A stretch of 64,000 nucleotides of DNA from Martinezella rhizogenes (GTDB lineage Bacteria; Pseudomonadota; Alphaproteobacteria; Rhizobiales; Rhizobiaceae). The stretch spans positions 62,001 through 126,000 of the forward strand of contig NZ_JAPYZZ010000014.1 of the NCBI RefSeq assembly GCF_027460065.1. The letters are read 5' to 3'. Both the position numbers and the translations under genes were made by a program. The notes below the pieces were generated by a model, which was not told the DNA's origin, did no database searches, and saw only the letters and a list, made by a program, of their open reading frames with translations. Shown piece after piece: positions 44,643 to 53,493 of this stretch (its first letter is position 1; each line of letters begins with the position of its first letter).

Positions 44643-45668
44643 ATGGAATCAAAAGAGCGTCCGCGACAATCGCGCGTAACTGTGCACAGTGTTGCCGCGG
44701 CAGCCGGCGTGTCGAAGTCAACTGTCTCGCGCATCCTCGATGAGCGACTGCCCCGATCCGATAGCGAAACAGCCGAACGTGTGCGCAAGATCGCAGCGGA
44801 ACTCGGTTATGTGAAGGATGTTTCGGCTGCCAGCTTGCGGCGCGGTAGCACAATGACGATCGGCGTCATCGTTCCGCGGTTAACGGATACCGTCATGGCG
44901 ATGCTGTATGAGGCAATTGTCAGAGCCTGCGCCCGGACCGGACGGTTTGCCATCGTTGCGACGACCGAGGATAAACCACAGGCGGATCGCCTGGCGGCGG
45001 AATCGCTTCTCAATCGAGGTGTCGATGGATTGATATTATCCACTGCGCGTGATGACGATAGTTTCCCCGGCGAACTGAGAGAACGGGGTGTCCCCTATGT
45101 GTTGGCGCTGAGAACGGATCATCACAGCCTGTCTGCCGTGGGCGATGATCGGCTCGGTGGCTATCTCGCGACGCGTCATTTGCTGGATCTGGGACATGAG
45201 CGGATAGGCTTGATTGCGGGTCCAGGCTATGCATCCAGCGCGACCGGACGCGTCGACGGATACAAGCAGGCCCTTGAAGAGGCGTCAATTGAAATTGATC
45301 CTGACCTCATCATCCCGTCGACATTCAGTATCCAGTCCGGAGGAGAAGCAGTCGCGAAGCTCATGGCACTTGGCAATCGACCGAGTGCTATTTTTGCCGT
45401 CAACGACAATACGGCGATCGGTGCGCTCTCGGCATTGAACAAGATGGGGTTCTCTGTGCCTGATGATGTCTCCCTCGTCGGCTACAACGATATCCCGATC
45501 GTCAGCCATCTCTCGACACCACTCACAACACTACGCGTTCCCTTTGATCAGATCGCGGCCAACGCGCTCGACTTGCTCACGCATACAACTGCCGTCCGCG
45601 AAAACCAAATTCTCGTGTCAGCCCCAACTTTGATCCCGCGCAAATCGACAGCAAGGCTTCACATTTAG
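44643..45668 (+). CDS. LacI family transcriptional regulator
   Basis: A 341-aa LacI regulator: HTH VTVHSVAAAAGVSKSTVSRILDERL (about residues 11-35), then a ligand domain with MTIGVIVPRLTDTVMAML and VSLVGYNDIPIVSHLSTPLTT near the end. The ATG at 44643 gives the standard N-terminus. It is divergent from the DHDPS-family/MFS operon and probably represses it at 44534-44553. The 286 bp after it (45669-45954) hold nothing I recognise. Confidence 0.93.
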   Translation: MESKERPRQSRVTVHSVAAAAGVSKSTVSRILDERLPRSDSETAERVRKIAAELGYVKDVSAASLRRGSTMTIGVIVPRLTDTVMAMLYEAIVRACARTGRFAIVATTEDKPQADRLAAESLLNRGVDGLILSTARDDDSFPGELRERGVPYVLALRTDHHSLSAVGDDRLGGYLATRHLLDLGHERIGLIAGPGYASSATGRVDGYKQALEEASIEIDPDLIIPSTFSIQSGGEAVAKLMALGNRPSAIFAVNDNTAIGALSALNKMGFSVPDDVSLVGYNDIPIVSHLSTPLTTLRVPFDQIAANALDLLTHTTAVRENQILVSAPTLIPRKSTARLHI

Positions 45669-45954
45669 CTCTGGCAGACACGTTTTGCCTGGAAGGTCGA
45701 AAGGTTTGGCGACCGCTGAAGCAGGTCAGGGGAGCTGAGCAATAATGATCGAGACAGAAACCGCTTGGCTTGCTGTGATTTCGACAGGTGCAGAGGCGAC
45801 ATGACGCCACCGCCAGCGCAATATCTTCTGCGCGGCGCAGGTGTCTCATATCCCAGTTGAAGCGCGCAGGCTAAAACCAGACATCCGGCGGCGCGGGCTC
45901 GGGGCGGATGCCGCCTTCGAGACCGCGCCGTCTGGCGCAGATCAGTCTTTGGTA

Positions 45955-46503
45955 TCAGGGTTTTGGATGAGGCAGCAGATCGTCCATGGGGCCGTTCCCT
46001 TTAGGGCCGCGCATCATATCCTCTTTAGACCCATGACGCGGCGGACCACCTGCCGGTCCAAGAGCCTCGATGCTGCCATCCTGGCGAACGATATAGCTCG
46101 CGTGAAGGACACCGTTGTCGAAACGGCCCTGAATGCTGACAGCCTCATCAACGGTCACGACCTTGCCGTCGTCGCCCTCAGGACCAGTATCGATGAGCGC
46201 CCGGCCGCTGTCATCCTGAACGATGAACTTATTGCCGAAAATCTCGGCGACCTTGCCTTTCAGGGTTACAAGATTGCCTTCCTTGACGGTCGAAATGGCA
46301 ACAGGCGTCATAGGCGCCATCTCAGGCGTCGGTCTCGTCAGCCTGACCGCGCCGGCACCTGCCGCAGCCCCCACCACCAGCATGCCGACGGCTGCAAAGG
46401 TCAAGGCAGCGGTTTTGCGCCGATGTTTCCTGTGCGGCGGCACGTATGCCTCGGAAGTGGCCTTCGATGCTGCGATATTGTTATTCTCTTCAGAGTGGGA
46501 CAT
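45955..46503 (-). CDS. Membrane-anchored YgiW-like (BOF) OB-fold protein
   Basis: A 182-aa protein. A charged cytoplasmic stretch (residues 1-32, ending HRKHRRK) precedes one membrane segment (TAALTFAAVGMLVVGAAAGA, about 33-52). A BOF-type OB-fold follows: EGNLVTLKGKVAEIFGNKFI, DDSGRALIDTGPEG and VSIQGRFDNGVLHASYI. The tail is Gly/Pro-rich. AGGAGA precedes the ATG. YgiW/VisP-type proteins are periplasmic stress factors encoded beside qseBC in enterobacteria, and here too it lies divergent from a QseBC-like pair. Unlike YgiW it appears membrane-tethered. It probably answers to the two-component system. Confidence 0.8.
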   Translation of the reverse strand: MSHSEENNNIAASKATSEAYVPPHRKHRRKTAALTFAAVGMLVVGAAAGAGAVRLTRPTPEMAPMTPVAISTVKEGNLVTLKGKVAEIFGNKFIVQDDSGRALIDTGPEGDDGKVVTVDEAVSIQGRFDNGVLHASYIVRQDGSIEALGPAGGPPRHGSKEDMMRGPKGNGPMDDLLPHPKP

Positions 46504-46559
46504 GGCGATCTCCTGTTTGATTGACAGGAATGTTTTACCCACCGGGCACCACCAGCAGC

Positions 46560-46602
46560 CTGAACCTTCTGGTTCAGCTTGAGTTAAGCCTTCCGGGCTT
46601 AC
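46560..46602. promoter_or_regulatory. Two dyads in the YgiW-like/response-regulator promoter
   Basis: CTGAACC-TTCT-GGTTCAG (46560-46577) is a perfect 7-bp inverted repeat. GTTAAGCC-TTCC-GGGCTTAC (46583-46602) is an imperfect one with TTAAG elements like those bound by PmrA/QseB-type regulators. Both lie in the 134-bp divergent region and are candidates for autoregulation. Confidence 0.5.
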
Positions 46603-46637
46603 TAGAAACTTGCCCACCCACACGAAACGGCAGAATC

Positions 46638-47300
46638 ATGCGCGTACTTCTCGTCGAAGACGATACGGACCTTTCAAAGCGCATCGCAGCCAGCCTGCGC
46701 GCAGAGAGTTTTGTCGTCGATATCGCGCAGAACGGTGAAGACGCAGAACACAACGGGCTGACAGAACTTTACGATGTGGCCATTCTGGATCTCGGATTGC
46801 CGAAAATCGATGGCGTGTCAGTTCTCAAATCATGGCGCGCGGCAGAGCGAAACCTTCCCGTGCTCATTTTGACCGCACGTGATGGATGGCCGGACAAGGT
46901 GGCGAGTTTCAAAGCGGGAGCAGACGATTTCCTCACCAAGCCCTTCAAGGTCGAGGAACTCGTGCTGCGGCTGCGCGCGTTGGTTCGCCGCGCCACAGGC
47001 CATGCCGCCTCCACCGTTGTCTGTGGTTCGCTCGTCTTCGATGCACAGCTTGGAACCTTCGAACAGGACGGCTTGCCTTTGAAGCTGACGGCGCTGGAGT
47101 GGCGGGTCCTCTCCTGCCTCATGCTGCGCAAGGAGGTGGTCGTCGACCGCCGCGAACTCATCGAACGCGTCTATGATGGTGATGCGGAAGTGGATTCAAA
47201 TTCCATTGAAGTGATCATTGCCCGGCTGCGCCGCAAGATCGGTGCGGAGCATATAGAGACCGTTCGTGGACGCGGTTACATGCTAAAGGCAGAGTCATGA
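46638..47300 (+). CDS. OmpR-family response regulator, QseB/PmrA-like
   Basis: A 220-aa response regulator. The receiver domain has the acidic pair EDD (residues 7-9), phospho-acceptor Asp51 in ILDLGLP, Thr79 and Lys101 (FLTKPF). The C-terminal winged helix covers about 125-218, with LTALEWRVLSCLM and DSNSIEVIIARLRRKI. The start at 46638 gives the standard MRVLLVEDD. The kinase gene overlaps its stop codon, so the two are coupled. Confidence 0.94.
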   Translation: MRVLLVEDDTDLSKRIAASLRAESFVVDIAQNGEDAEHNGLTELYDVAILDLGLPKIDGVSVLKSWRAAERNLPVLILTARDGWPDKVASFKAGADDFLTKPFKVEELVLRLRALVRRATGHAASTVVCGSLVFDAQLGTFEQDGLPLKLTALEWRVLSCLMLRKEVVVDRRELIERVYDGDAEVDSNSIEVIIARLRRKIGAEHIETVRGRGYMLKAES

Positions 47301-48655
47301 AGGGTTTTTCGGCCATTGCGGGTTCCTCAATAGCGCGCCGTCTTACCGTTTTTTCCGTGGTTTTCGTCACCGCAACCGTGATCGTTGCCTCCATCATACT
47401 GTATCTCATCGTCGCCGGCGTGGTGCGCGAACAGATCGATCAACGTCTTGATACGCAGGTAGAAGGCGTGCACAGCGCCTTGTCCGATGGCGAAAACGGC
47501 AGCGTGACGCTCAATGCCGCACTTGACGGTCCGCCATTCGACAGGCGTGGCTCGGGCTGGTACTGGCAGATCAGCGGCGAGGGTGTGGCGATCGGCTCGC
47601 GCTCCCTTGCAGGCCAGACCATAACCAGTCCGCCCTCCCCGTTCGAATGGCGAAAAATGATGGGACCCGGCCCGCGGCCAAGCACGAGTGCCGAGTTTCA
47701 TGGGGAGGAACTGTATGTTCGATCCATTCAAACAATGGTCGGAGCGCACCTTGTAGAAATCACAGCCACAGCGCCGCAATCCGCCCTTGTCGCGCCCGCC
47801 CGTAGAGCGCTTTTGTGGTTGATACCCGCGATGAGCTTGCTCGGCACTAGCCTTGTAGGCGGCATTTTCCTGCAGGTCAGATACGGTCTGCGACCGCTTC
47901 GGCAACTCACCGCCGATATTTCCTCGATCTCGGCCGGAACACTGGACACGTTGCCGGAGGCCGATGTGGGGGAACTGCGGCCGGCCTCTTATGAGATCAA
48001 CCGTCTCGTTGAGCAAAATACCCAGCGGCTTGCAGAGACGCGCCTGCATTTCGCCAATCTCGCCCACGGTCTGAAAACCCCCGTGACAAGCCTTTATCTA
48101 GCTCTTAACGAAACCAACGATCCGGACCGCGAGATGCGTACGCTGGTGGACAGGATAGACCAGCGTATCCGCCACCATCTGGCAAGAGCCCGTAAGACAG
48201 CCGCAGGCGGCTTAACCGCAGCCATACCTGTCAAACCAGGGGTCGACGATATCGTCGAGATCATGTCCCGTATTTACGCAGGCAGCGGGATTGCTGCAAC
48301 ACTCGATGTGGATCCCGAACTGCGGGTGCAGGTTTCGCCCGAGGACCTGGAGGAAATCATTGGCAACATCATCGAAAATGCATTCAAATGGGCAAAAAGC
48401 ACGGTGCACATTTCCGCCCGAAAGAGCGCACGCGATGTACTCGTCACTGTCTCGGATGATGGACCAGGCATTGATGATAACCGCATTTCAGAGGCTTTCC
48501 AGCCGGGACGGCGAATGGATGAAAACGTTCCAGGCGACGGGTTTGGTCTGACCATAGTCAAGGAGCTTGTGGAACTTCATGGCGGCAGCATCAGATTGGG
48601 ACGCGGCGACAACGGCGGACTGTTCTGTTCGCTGACCCTGCCGGCCGGCCTTTGA
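47297..48655 (+). CDS. Sensor histidine kinase, QseC/PhoQ-like
   Basis: A 452-aa membrane kinase. TM1 (about residues 16-42) and TM2 (about 172-194) flank a 130-residue periplasmic sensor. A HAMP-like linker precedes the H-box at His257 (NLAHGLKTPVTSL). The ATPase domain has the N-box NIIENAFKWA (Asn361), SDDGPGID and GDGFGLTIVKELVE. It phosphorylates the response regulator encoded just upstream. The H-box form LAHGLKTP is that of the PhoQ-like branch. Signal unknown. Confidence 0.93.
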   Translation: MKGFSAIAGSSIARRLTVFSVVFVTATVIVASIILYLIVAGVVREQIDQRLDTQVEGVHSALSDGENGSVTLNAALDGPPFDRRGSGWYWQISGEGVAIGSRSLAGQTITSPPSPFEWRKMMGPGPRPSTSAEFHGEELYVRSIQTMVGAHLVEITATAPQSALVAPARRALLWLIPAMSLLGTSLVGGIFLQVRYGLRPLRQLTADISSISAGTLDTLPEADVGELRPASYEINRLVEQNTQRLAETRLHFANLAHGLKTPVTSLYLALNETNDPDREMRTLVDRIDQRIRHHLARARKTAAGGLTAAIPVKPGVDDIVEIMSRIYAGSGIAATLDVDPELRVQVSPEDLEEIIGNIIENAFKWAKSTVHISARKSARDVLVTVSDDGPGIDDNRISEAFQPGRRMDENVPGDGFGLTIVKELVELHGGSIRLGRGDNGGLFCSLTLPAGL

Positions 48656-49061
48656 GGAAATCTCACCTTCCCCTTTACTGACGTTGCCGCGCAGCGGCGG
48701 TCGCCACAAACTTCGCAGCTCCCTCGCCGGTAAAAAGGTCGGCGCGTTCGTGGTGCGGCAGGCAACCGTTGAGAAAGAGATAGGCGACCCCGGCCGTGGC
48801 CGAAGAACGATATCCCGCCATGCTGGACGCACCTGCGTATAACTTAAATCAAACTGCATCCGGTAAAGCGGGCGCGGTTCACTATGTCGTTCCTGTTCCC
48901 CTAACGCTCTTAAAAGGAAACGAACTAACGACCCGTGAGCTAGCTGTTGCACAATATAGATCGAACAGTTTTAGATTGTATTCGCAAAATTGAAGCGTCC
49001 TGTTTCTGCGAATTTGGAATGTCACGCTCCACAGGTCTGAATGATGCCAGGGAGATTGCAG
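48656..49061. other. Interval of gene remnants before a transposase remnant
   Basis: Between the kinase gene and the transposase remnant lie 406 bp. The first part carries a fragment of a minus-strand gene (48675-48848). The rest (about 48850-49050) is AT-richer and shows no coding frame or feature I recognise. Confidence 0.5.
48675..48848 (-). pseudogene. Possible C-terminal remnant of a regulator gene (TetR-like)
   Basis: A minus-strand frame of about 57 codons ends at a TAA (48677-48675) and is closed upstream by a TGA, with no start signal. Its translation includes TAGVAYLFLNGCLPHHERAD and GEGAAKFVATAAARQRQ, which resembles the C-terminal helix of TetR-type regulators. The upstream part of the gene is missing, probably lost with the insertion-sequence event next door. 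The family assignment is weak. Confidence 0.3.
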
Positions 49062-49535
49062 ATGGAACCGATTGCGATGAGCAAGCGTGATCTGCAGCGG
49101 ATCGAGATTTTATCGAAGATGCTTGCGGGTCACATGACCATGGTGCCGGCGTCGCATGTGCTTGATCTTAGCACCCGGAAAATCCGTCGGTTGTTGAACA
49201 GGATGCAAGCTGGCGGTGCGGCATCGATCCGGCATAAGGCGATCGGCCGGCCATCCAACAACCGGATCAGTGACGGCGTTCGCGGTCACGCGGTAGCGTT
49301 GGTTTGTGAACGTTATGCGGACCTCGGCCCGACGCTTGCGGCCGAGAAACGCGCCGAGTGTGATGGACCGCATGTGTCTCGCGAGACCATCCGCGGCTGG
49401 GCGATGGATGCTGGCTTATGACTGTCGCGCAAGCAGCGCCTGACGTTTCATCAGCCGCTGCTGCGGCGCGAGGCCTATGGCGAGCTGGTGCAGTTCGACG
49501 GGTCGGACCATTACTGGTTTGAGGATCGCGGGCCA
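49062..49535 (+). pseudogene. Truncated ISNCY-type transposase with a nonsense codon
   Basis: The frame encodes the N-terminal HTH part of an ISNCY-like transposase: RIEILSKMLAGHMTMVPASH, RKIRRLLNRMQ, GRPSNNRISDGVRGHAVALV and DLGPTLAAEKRAE. A TGA at 49419-49421 replaces the Trp codon expected after MDAGL. The same frame then goes on with SRKQRLTFHQPLLRRE and ELVQFDGSDHYWFEDRGP before homology stops near 49535. The catalytic core is therefore missing and the element is dead. No terminal inverted repeats were identified. Confidence 0.75.
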
Positions 49536-49591
49536 AATTTTAAACAGACTATAAAACGGTGTTGACTTGTCCGGGTTTTTGGATTTCCTTG

Positions 49592-49617
49592 TAAACCGGT
49601 TTAGTAAATCGCTTTAC
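49592..49617. promoter_or_regulatory. Adjacent LacI-type operator sites
   Basis: A perfect palindrome TAAACCGGTTTA (49592-49603) is followed at once by GTAAATCGCTTTAC (49604-49617), a second dyad with one mismatched pair. They lie 57-82 bp upstream of the LacI start and just downstream of a TTGACT hexamer (49562-49567). Autoregulation of the sugar transporter operon is likely. The junction with the transposase remnant is only about 55 bp away. Confidence 0.6.
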
Positions 49618-49673
49618 AAACCACATAGAGGCCGAAAAGGCCCGAACTGAGCGGAACAGAAAGTGGGAATTCA

Positions 49674-50702
49674 ATGGCGCGTAACCATGCGACCAGTCTC
49701 AAAGATGTTGCCCAGGCGGCTGGTGTTTCCGTCGCGACCGTATCGCGTCTGTTGAACGGCACGCTGGAACTGCCCTCGGAAACGAAGACGCGGATCGAGA
49801 CCGCCATTCGTGAGCTCAATTACGTTCCCAATCCCCACGCCAGGCGCTTAAGCCGGGGCCGCTCGGATACGATCGGTCTGGTTGTTCCAGATATTGGCAA
49901 CCCGTTTTTCGGAATGCTTGTCGCGGCCGTGGAAGAGGAGGCCGACAGGCGCCGCCTGGCCCTGTCACTGTTTGCGACGCTGAACCGTAAGGGTCGCGAA
50001 TTGTCGTATCTGAGATTGCTCGCCCGCAATCACGTCGATGGTCTCGTCTTCATCACCAACCATCCCAATACCGATGAACTGGCGGAACTGATCAACACCA
50101 CCGGCAAGGTCGTGGTCGTCGATGAAGACGTCCCCGGTGCGACCGTGCCGAAACTCTTCTGCGACAACGAACAGGGTGGCCGTCTGGCCGGTGAACATCT
50201 GGCGGAACACGGGCACAGCCGGGTTCTCTATGTCGGCGGACCGGAAGACATGGTCAGTACCGAACGCCGTTTTCGCGGGCTGACATCAGCACTTTCAGAA
50301 CGGGTATCTGCGGCAGAGCTTTCCATTTCCCGATATTGCGGCGCCTATACGGTGGAATTCGGCCGGGCGGCGGCGCGCCGGTTTCTTAACGAAGGTCGGC
50401 CTGCGACGGCGGTGTTTGCGAGTTCGGATGAAATCGCCATCGGCTTCATCGAAGTGCTACGGTCTGAAGGCATACGCATCCCGCAGGATGTCTCGATGAT
50501 CGGCTTCGATGATGTCGGACCGCTGCATCTGTTTGCCCCGCCGCTCACCGCCATTCGCCAGCCTGTCAGCGCAATCGGCCAGCGCGCCTTGTCGCTTCTG
50601 CTTGAAACAAAATGGGATCAGGACGCTCCGCTGCCATCGGAGGAACTGCTGCCCGTCGAAATCGTCGTGCGTGAATCCGTTGCGCCGCCCGCGATCAAAT
50701 AA
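49674..50702 (+). CDS. LacI family transcriptional regulator
   Basis: A 342-aa LacI regulator: HTH TSLKDVAQAAGVSVATVSRLLNG (about residues 7-29), hinge NPHARRLSRGRSD, ligand domain from DTIGLVVPDIGNPFFGML, ending VSMIGFDDVGPLHLFAPPLTA. It is encoded 32 bp upstream of a ribose-type receptor gene in the same direction, so it probably heads the operon and senses the imported sugar or a derivative. Confidence 0.93.
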   Translation: MARNHATSLKDVAQAAGVSVATVSRLLNGTLELPSETKTRIETAIRELNYVPNPHARRLSRGRSDTIGLVVPDIGNPFFGMLVAAVEEEADRRRLALSLFATLNRKGRELSYLRLLARNHVDGLVFITNHPNTDELAELINTTGKVVVVDEDVPGATVPKLFCDNEQGGRLAGEHLAEHGHSRVLYVGGPEDMVSTERRFRGLTSALSERVSAAELSISRYCGAYTVEFGRAAARRFLNEGRPATAVFASSDEIAIGFIEVLRSEGIRIPQDVSMIGFDDVGPLHLFAPPLTAIRQPVSAIGQRALSLLLETKWDQDAPLPSEELLPVEIVVRESVAPPAIK

Positions 50703-50734
50703 AAAGCAACGAAACCAACAGAGGAAGAACGATA

Positions 50735-51688
50735 ATGCTGAATTTTAAACGTCGATATTTTCCCGCAGCTCTCGCTGCGACCGTTCTTGCCGGCGCGGCC
50801 TTGTCTGCCGGTCTTGCCAACGCCGCCGAAAAGACCATCGCCCTGGTTCAGATCAACCAGCAGGCGCTGTTTTTCAACCAGATGAACGAAGGCGCGGAAA
50901 AAGCCGCCAAGGAAGCCGGCGTCAAGCTGGTGATCTTCAACGCCAATAATGACCCCACCGCTCAGAACAGCGCGATCGAGACCTATATCCAGCAGAAGGT
51001 GGACGGCATTGCCGTTGTCGCCATCGATGTCAACGGCATCATGCCGGCTATAAAGCAGGCGGCGGCCGCCAATATTCCCGTCGTCGCGATTGACGCCATC
51101 CTGCCGGAAGGTCCGCAGAAGGCACAGATCGGCGTCGATAACGGCAAAGCCGGCGCCGACATGGGAAAATTCTTCCTCGATTATGTTAAGTCCGACATGG
51201 GCGGCAAAGCCAAGATCGGTGTCGTCGGTGCGCTGAACTCCTTCATCCAGAATATTCGCCAGAAGGGTTTTGAAGACACGATCAAGGACAAGACCGGCAT
51301 TGCGACGGCCGGCGTCGTTGATGGCCAGAACGTTCAGGACACCGCACTATCGGCAGCGGAGAACCTGATCACCGGCAATCCTGATATGACCGCCATTTAT
51401 GCCACCGGTGAACCGGCTCTTCTTGGAGCGGTCGCCGCCGTTGAAAGCCAGAGCAAGCAGAAAGACATCAAGGTCTTCGGTTGGGACCTGACCAAACAGG
51501 CGATCACCGGCATCGATGCGGGTTATGTCGCAGGCGTCATCCAACAGGATCCTTCCGCGATGGGTGCAGCGGCGGTCAAGGCGCTCAAGACCGTCTCCGA
51601 CGGCGGCACCGTTGAAAAGACCATCGCCGTGCCGGTTACCATCGTCACCAAGGCGAACGTCGAACCCTACCGCGCGGTCTTCAAATGA
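50735..51688 (+). CDS. Ribose-type ABC transporter substrate-binding protein
   Basis: A 317-aa RbsB-like periplasmic receptor with a signal peptide (about residues 1-30, LAATVLAGAALSAGLANA-AE). The mature part opens TIALVQINQQALFFNQMNEGAEKAAKEAG and contains NNDPTAQNSAIETYIQQKVDGIAVV, typical of Periplas_BP_4 receptors for pentoses and related sugars. GAGGAAG precedes the ATG. It overlaps the ATPase gene by ATGA. Confidence 0.93.
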   Translation: MLNFKRRYFPAALAATVLAGAALSAGLANAAEKTIALVQINQQALFFNQMNEGAEKAAKEAGVKLVIFNANNDPTAQNSAIETYIQQKVDGIAVVAIDVNGIMPAIKQAAAANIPVVAIDAILPEGPQKAQIGVDNGKAGADMGKFFLDYVKSDMGGKAKIGVVGALNSFIQNIRQKGFEDTIKDKTGIATAGVVDGQNVQDTALSAAENLITGNPDMTAIYATGEPALLGAVAAVESQSKQKDIKVFGWDLTKQAITGIDAGYVAGVIQQDPSAMGAAAVKALKTVSDGGTVEKTIAVPVTIVTKANVEPYRAVFK

Positions 51689-52488
51689 TTGCGGCCGGAC
51701 AGCACACAGGCGCTGTCGACGGTGCCGGGGGAGATCTTCTCTCCCGGCAGCCCGATCGTGAAGCGCGTATCTCCCTGCGCAATATCCGCAAAACATTCGG
51801 CTCGCATCAGGCGCTACGCGGCGTCGATCTCGATATTTTCCCCGGCGAGTGCCTCGGTCTCGTCGGCGACAATGCGGCCGGTAAATCAACCCTCACCAAG
51901 GTGATTTCCGGCACCTACATACCCGATGAGGGCACAATCACGATGGAAGGCGAAGCCGTTCGCTTTTCGGGCCCCGCCGATGCCCGTAACCGCAACATCG
52001 AAATGGTCTTTCAGGATCTGAGCCTCTGTGACCATATCGACGTCGTCGGCAATCTCTTTCTCGGGCGCGAAATCACCAAAGGTCCGTTTCTCGACCGGCC
52101 GACCATGCTTTCAGAAGCCCGCAAGATGCTGGATGCACTGGAAATCCGCATTCCGCGTCTCACCTCCAAGGTGGAGAAACTGTCCGGCGGCCAGCGGCAG
52201 GCAATCGCCATCGCGCGGGCGGCCTCCTTCAATCCGAAAGTCCTGATCATGGATGAGCCGACATCGGCGCTTGCCGTTGCTGAAGTGGAGGCCGTGCTCT
52301 CGCTCATCAATCGTGTGAAGGCAAAGGGCGTGTCGGTCATCCTCATCACCCACCGCCTTCAGGATCTCTTCCGTGTCTGCGACCGCATCGCCGTCATGTA
52401 TGAGGGCACCAAGGTGGCGGAGCGCCAGATCAACGACACCAGCCTCGAGGATCTCGTTCGGCTGATCGTGGGAGGGCAACGTCATTGA
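51685..52488 (+). CDS. Sugar ABC transporter ATPase, single-domain type
   Basis: A 267-aa ATPase with Walker A GDNAAGKST (Ala-Ala rather than Gly-Ala, as in FrcA-like proteins), signature LSGGQRQAIAIARA, Walker B VLIMDEPTSALAV and H-loop LITHRLQDLF. RbsA-type ATPases usually carry two such domains (about 500 aa); this is the half-size form, so a homodimer is expected. An N-terminal stretch of about 28 residues before ISLRNIRKTFG is unconserved, and a later start is possible. Confidence 0.92.
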   Translation: MIAAGQHTGAVDGAGGDLLSRQPDREARISLRNIRKTFGSHQALRGVDLDIFPGECLGLVGDNAAGKSTLTKVISGTYIPDEGTITMEGEAVRFSGPADARNRNIEMVFQDLSLCDHIDVVGNLFLGREITKGPFLDRPTMLSEARKMLDALEIRIPRLTSKVEKLSGGQRQAIAIARAASFNPKVLIMDEPTSALAVAEVEAVLSLINRVKAKGVSVILITHRLQDLFRVCDRIAVMYEGTKVAERQINDTSLEDLVRLIVGGQRH

Positions 52489-53489
52489 CCGTTTATACTG
52501 AACGCGCCAAAGGCTCACCGCTTTCGGATTTCTTCGCCGAGAATGCACAGGTGCTTTCCATCGCGGCTTTTTTTGCCCTCTGCATGGTATTCTTTTCCGT
52601 GACCACGGATACGTTTCTGACGGCCGGCAATCTTCTGAATGTTGTTCGGCAGGCCGCACCGATCCTGATCGTCTCCGTCGCCATGACATTCGTCATCATC
52701 ACCGGCGGTATCGATCTGTCCGTCGGCTCGATGGTCGCCCTGATCAACGCGGTCGGCGCCATCCTGCTTGCGGCCGGTTACCCCTGGCCGCTGGTTGTCG
52801 TCGCCATGCTCGTGCTCGGCGGCGGGCTGGGCCTGGTACAGGGCTGGTTCATTGCCTATCAGGGAATTCCCGCCTTCATCGTCACGCTTGCCGGTCTCTC
52901 CATCCTGCGCGGCGTTGCCCTCTACATCACACAGGGCTATTCCGTGCCGATACCGGAAGCACCCGGGTTCTTTTACCTCGGGCGGGGTGATTTCCTCGGC
53001 ATGCCGGTCCCTGCGCTGATCGGTGTTGTCGTTACCGTGATCGCCTATATCGTTCTTTCGAGCACCCGATATGGTCGTCGTGTGGTGGCCGTCGGCTCCA
53101 ATCCCGAAGCGGCGCGCCGCGTGGGGATGCCAGCCAAATGGATCCTCGCCTCGGTCTATCTGGCCGCAGGCGTGGCGTCAGCCATTGCCGGCCTCATGAT
53201 TGCGGCGCGGCTGGGGTCGGGATCGTCGAATGCAGCGGTTGGTTTCGAGCTTCAGGTGGTTGCTGCCGTGGTTCTGGGCGGCACATCGCTGATGGGCGGC
53301 CGAGGCACCATCCTCGGCACGGTGCTGGGCACCATGACCATCGCCGTAATCGGTAACGGTCTCATCCTCATGCACATCTCTCCCTTCTTCACCCAGATCG
53401 TGACGGGCGCCATCATCCTCGCCGCAATCTGGCTCAACACGCGCATCTTCACCGCGAACTTCCGCCTTGGCGTGAAGAGAAAGGGCTGA
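52485..53489 (+). CDS. Ribose-type ABC transporter permease
   Basis: A 334-aa inner-membrane protein with eight to ten hydrophobic segments. RbsC hallmarks are MTFVIITGGIDLSVGSMVAL, YGRRVVAVGSNPEAARRVGM (ATPase-contact loop) and VLGGTSLMGGRGTILGT. It starts at a TTG (52485) overlapping the ATPase stop, with GGAGGG nine bases upstream. It is the pore subunit, presumably as a homodimer. Confidence 0.93.
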   Translation: MTVYTERAKGSPLSDFFAENAQVLSIAAFFALCMVFFSVTTDTFLTAGNLLNVVRQAAPILIVSVAMTFVIITGGIDLSVGSMVALINAVGAILLAAGYPWPLVVVAMLVLGGGLGLVQGWFIAYQGIPAFIVTLAGLSILRGVALYITQGYSVPIPEAPGFFYLGRGDFLGMPVPALIGVVVTVIAYIVLSSTRYGRRVVAVGSNPEAARRVGMPAKWILASVYLAAGVASAIAGLMIAARLGSGSSNAAVGFELQVVAAVVLGGTSLMGGRGTILGTVLGTMTIAVIGNGLILMHISPFFTQIVTGAIILAAIWLNTRIFTANFRLGVKRKG

Positions 53490-53493
53490 TGCG

